A DNA stretch of 64,000 nucleotides from an uncultured Clostridia bacterium (GTDB lineage: Bacteria > Bacillota > Clostridia > Oscillospirales > Acutalibacteraceae): positions 62,001-126,000 of the forward strand of contig CANARN010000001.1 in assembly GCA_947364045.1 (NCBI GenBank). Direction: 5' to 3'. Position 1 is the first letter of the stretch; the number at the start of each line of letters is the position of its first letter. Positions 61,274 through 64,000 of the stretch are shown piece by piece. The notes beneath the pieces were generated by a model. The model searched no databases. It saw nothing but the letters and a program-made list of their open reading frames with translations, and was not told the DNA's origin. A program made the position numbers and the translations under genes.

Positions 61274-64000
61274 TTACGATTTGCTGACGGAAACGCATTT
61301 TGCCGCGTCAAAAATTTCTGTCAGCGTGTCAAGAGGACTTTGCCCAACGCTCATTTTGACGTTTATGCTTTGCTTGCCTGAGGCGCTCACGCTTATGCGC
61401 CCTCTGAGAACTGATGAAATTTCAAGTACAAGAGCGGGGTTAATACTTTCGCAATAGAGAACGAGCGTTTCTCCCCTCTGACTGATTTCGTATATTCCAA
61501 GCTCTGCGGCTCTGTTTCTGCAAAGCGAAACCTCAATAAGTCCGTTTACCGACGGCGGAATCTCGCCGAAGCGGTCACGAAGCTCGTCGCGAACGTCGTC
61601 CGCCTCTTCCGTAGTTCTGACATCGGCAATTCTGCGGTATGTCATAAGCCTTGCCGAGAGAGCAGAGATGTATTTATCGGGAATATGCGCGTTTATCTGA
61701 AGGTCAATAAGGCAGTCCTTTGTATTTTTCGGTTCTTCGCCTTTTTCACCTTTTATTGCTTCCGATAAAAGCTTCATATACATATCATACCCGACAGATG
61801 CCAAATGCCCGTGCTGCTGAGCGCCCAAAAGGTTGCCTGCACCACGTATTTCGAGGTCGCGCATGGCGATTTTAAAGCCTGAGCCGAACTCTGTATACTC
61901 ACGGATTGCCTGTAAGCGCTTGTATGCAACCTCTGTAAGATTTTTGTCCTTCTTGTATGTGAAATAAGCGAAGGCGCGTCTTGTGCTTCTGCCTACTCGT
62001 CCTCTTATCTGGTGAAGCTGTGAAAGACCCAATCTGTCTGCATCCTCAATAATCAGCGTATTGCAGTTAGGTACGTCAACACCTGTTTCAATTATTGTTG
62101 TGCAGACAAGAATGTCAATGTTTCCTTCCATCAGCTCGCGCCAAATCCCCGAAAGAGTTTCCTCGTCCATTTTTCCGTGTGCGACCGCAACATTAGCGTC
62201 GGGCAGAAATTCTTTTATATTGTTTGCAACGCGGTCAATATCCTCTGTATTGTTGTGAAGATAATAGACCTGACCGCCTCTTCTAAGCTCTTTATCCATA
62301 GCTTCGCACAAAAGAGGCAGATTATGCTCAAGAACATAAGTTTGCACAGGAAAACGGTCGGACGGAGCTTCCTCAATAACGGACATATCCCGAATACCCG
62401 ACATCGCCATATTAAGCGTTCGCGGTATGGGAGTCGCAGAGAGAGTCAGCACATCAACATTCGGAAATTTTTCTTTGAGCTTTTCCTTCTGAGCCACTCC
62501 GAAACGCTGTTCCTCGTCAACAATCAAAAGTCCCAAATCCTTAAATTTAATATCCTTTGAAATAAGACGGTGCGTTCCGACGATAATGTCGATAAAGCCT
62601 GAATTTACACCCTTAATTATTTTCGCCTGCTGAGCAGGAGTGCGGAAGCGTGACAGCATTTCCGCCTCAACAGGAAAGCTGTCAAAGCGCTTCATAATAG
62701 TCTGATAATGCTGAAGAGCGAGAATTGTTGTGGGAACAAGAATTGCGCACTGCTTGCCGTCTGCAATACATTTGAATACAGCCCTGAGCGCAACCTCGGT
62801 TTTGCCGAAGCCGACATCTCCGCACAGCAGTCTGTCCATAGGGTGAGGGGCTTCCATATCGTGTTTTATTTCGGCTATGCACCTAAGCTGGTCGCCTGTT
62901 TCTTCATATTCAAATCTTCTTTCAAAGTCACTTTGCATATCAATATCGGGCGAAAACGCAAAGCCCTTTGAGTCCATTCGCCTTGAGTAGAGTTTAATAA
63001 GCTCATCTGCCATATCTTTTACTGCGGAGCGTACCTTTGATTTGGTCTTTTCCCAATCTCCGCCGCCGAGACGGTTAAGCTTAATTGCCTTGCCGTCGTC
63101 CTCGTGCGGACCTATATATTTTGAAACAAGGTCAAGCTGAGTGACGGGAACATACAGCACGTCACTTTTTGCATATTTTATTTTAATGTAATCTTTAACT
63201 ATTTTTCCGTTCTGGAGCTGGGTAACTCCTTCAAAAACACCGATACCGTGTACGGAATGAACAATGTAATCTCCCTTGTGAAGCTCGTCAAGAGAATGGA
63301 TTGTGTCCTTTGCCTTATAATTTTTGTTACGCCTTTTAACTGTTGAGGTATATACACGGGAATATGTGAAAACATAGAGCTTCTGCGAAGGGTAAGCAAA
63401 TCCCGAAGAAAGCGAGCCGGGCAGAACCGTTACAGTGCCTTTCGGAAACTCGTCGGGAATAACGGGAAAATAAAGAGCGGGGATTTTATCATCGGTAAGA
63501 TTTTCCGCCAGCACTTTGGCGCTCTTGTCTGTTCCTGCAAATACCGTTACGGTTGCGTCTTTTGAGAGAATAGGCGCAATGTCTTCTTTAAGTACATCTA
63601 ATTTTCCGTTCCAAACGGGGAGCGACGATGATGAAAATGTGGTAAGATTTTTTATAGGTACGTCAAAGCTGCCCCTTGCAAAGTTGTCAAGGAATGCGGT
63701 CGGATATTTTTCGTAGATACCGAAAAGCTCGGCGGCGGTTAATGCAAATTTGTCAAGACCCTTGCACAGAATACCGTCCTCAAAGCAGGATTTAATATCT
63801 TCATTTAAAAGCTTGCCGTATGAGGTGAGTTTTTCTTTTACGGCGCCTGTTTCGGACACAAAAACAATATCGGAAGAGCCGAGATAATCAAAAATTGTGG
63901 CGGGAGAATAAACAAGCGGCAAATATCTGTCGGGAGAGCTGACGGTAAGACCGTTTCGGAGCCGTTCGATATCCGCTTCAATGTTTTTCTTTATGCTTTC
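61274..64000 (-). CDS. mfd: Transcription-repair coupling factor, 5' end beyond window
   Basis: DNA translocase that removes stalled RNA polymerase and recruits UvrA. The frame is open to base 64000, giving 908 visible C-terminal residues; about 250-280 N-terminal residues are missing. Seen in order: the UvrB-homology remainder, the RNA-polymerase-interaction domain (GDYIVHSVHGIGVFEGV), Walker A LLCGDVGFGKTEVALRA, the DEEQ box in VDEEQRFG, SATPIPRTLNMAMSG, the TRG motif region (GAGNLLGAQQHGH) and the C-terminal domain D7. There is no sign of truncation within the visible part. Confidence 0.96.
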   Translation of the reverse strand, partial: ESIKKNIEADIERLRNGLTVSSPDRYLPLVYSPATIFDYLGSSDIVFVSETGAVKEKLTSYGKLLNEDIKSCFEDGILCKGLDKFALTAAELFGIYEKYPTAFLDNFARGSFDVPIKNLTTFSSSSLPVWNGKLDVLKEDIAPILSKDATVTVFAGTDKSAKVLAENLTDDKIPALYFPVIPDEFPKGTVTVLPGSLSSGFAYPSQKLYVFTYSRVYTSTVKRRNKNYKAKDTIHSLDELHKGDYIVHSVHGIGVFEGVTQLQNGKIVKDYIKIKYAKSDVLYVPVTQLDLVSKYIGPHEDDGKAIKLNRLGGGDWEKTKSKVRSAVKDMADELIKLYSRRMDSKGFAFSPDIDMQSDFERRFEYEETGDQLRCIAEIKHDMEAPHPMDRLLCGDVGFGKTEVALRAVFKCIADGKQCAILVPTTILALQHYQTIMKRFDSFPVEAEMLSRFRTPAQQAKIIKGVNSGFIDIIVGTHRLISKDIKFKDLGLLIVDEEQRFGVAQKEKLKEKFPNVDVLTLSATPIPRTLNMAMSGIRDMSVIEEAPSDRFPVQTYVLEHNLPLLCEAMDKELRRGGQVYYLHNNTEDIDRVANNIKEFLPDANVAVAHGKMDEETLSGIWRELMEGNIDILVCTTIIETGVDVPNCNTLIIEDADRLGLSQLHQIRGRVGRSTRRAFAYFTYKKDKNLTEVAYKRLQAIREYTEFGSGFKIAMRDLEIRGAGNLLGAQQHGHLASVGYDMYMKLLSEAIKGEKGEEPKNTKDCLIDLQINAHIPDKYISALSARLMTYRRIADVRTTEEADDVRDELRDRFGEIPPSVNGLIEVSLCRNRAAELGIYEISQRGETLVLYCESINPALVLEISSVLRGRISVSASGKQSINVKMSVGQSPLDTLTEIFDAAKCVSVSKS

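Noticed and set aside
61274..63922. mfd starting at 63922
   Set aside because: The frame continues in normal Mfd sequence to the window edge, so the visible TTG is internal.

Overview
The window reads as chromosome of an endospore-forming, Gram-positive Clostridia member, most like the Oscillospirales/Ruminococcaceae. The evidence is sporulation genes (sipL-spoIVA, dpaAB), a V-type ATPase in place of F-type genes, an LCP protein, an LtaS/MdoB-type enzyme, a dockerin-bearing secreted hydrolase, a sorting-signal-like surface protein, AGGAGG-type ribosome binding sites and moderately low GC. Genus cannot be fixed from the sequence. No tRNA, rRNA, CRISPR array, prophage or complete insertion sequence was seen.

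Layout. 1-4,963: a truncated zinc-ribbon membrane protein, a GH51 arabinofuranosidase, an LCP cell-wall protein, a pyrophosphatase-like/Nudix fusion and a small membrane exporter. 4,964-5,297: a gene-free block of nested hairpins. 5,298-9,564: alr, trkH and trkA, with a 271-bp MITE wedged between trkH and alr. 9,733-10,860: a nuclease/phosphatase-fold protein and a broken acetyltransferase stub cut by a palindromic repeat. 10,876-19,939: a ten-gene V-ATPase operon (order H-C-I-K-F-E-A-B-hydrolase-D) carrying an alpha/beta hydrolase between B and D. 20,135-23,255: an oligo-1,6-glucosidase and its transporter. 23,335-33,692: dusB, sipL-spoIVA (spore coat base), lipase, ung, murC, dpaAB (dipicolinate) and thiN. 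33,697-40,834: ylmH, the potABCD polyamine importer, DUF3781, a GDPD-like protein and a lipid kinase.

41,015-43,749 is the most interesting part. A sigma-A-like promoter and a cobalamin riboswitch precede a lipoprotein with a transcobalamin-C-terminal-like (DUF4430) domain. Next comes a secreted alpha/alpha-toroid-like protein with a sorting-signal-like tail. A convergent gene encodes an ECF-transporter S-component-like membrane protein. Together they look like a split, surface-anchored bacterial counterpart of intrinsic factor/transcobalamin, feeding a corrinoid importer.

43,804-64,000: a dockerin lipase-like protein, an S1-domain protein, DUF951-prfA, two poorly known genes, tsaC-coaE-M18 aminopeptidase, a GPH-type transporter with a partner membrane protein, a three-domain acyl-ligase/ACP/acyltransferase behind a consensus promoter with an embedded palindrome, a metallophosphoesterase, an LtaS-like enzyme, and mfd running off the right edge.

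All functions are assigned from motifs and gene order read by eye; no database search was possible.
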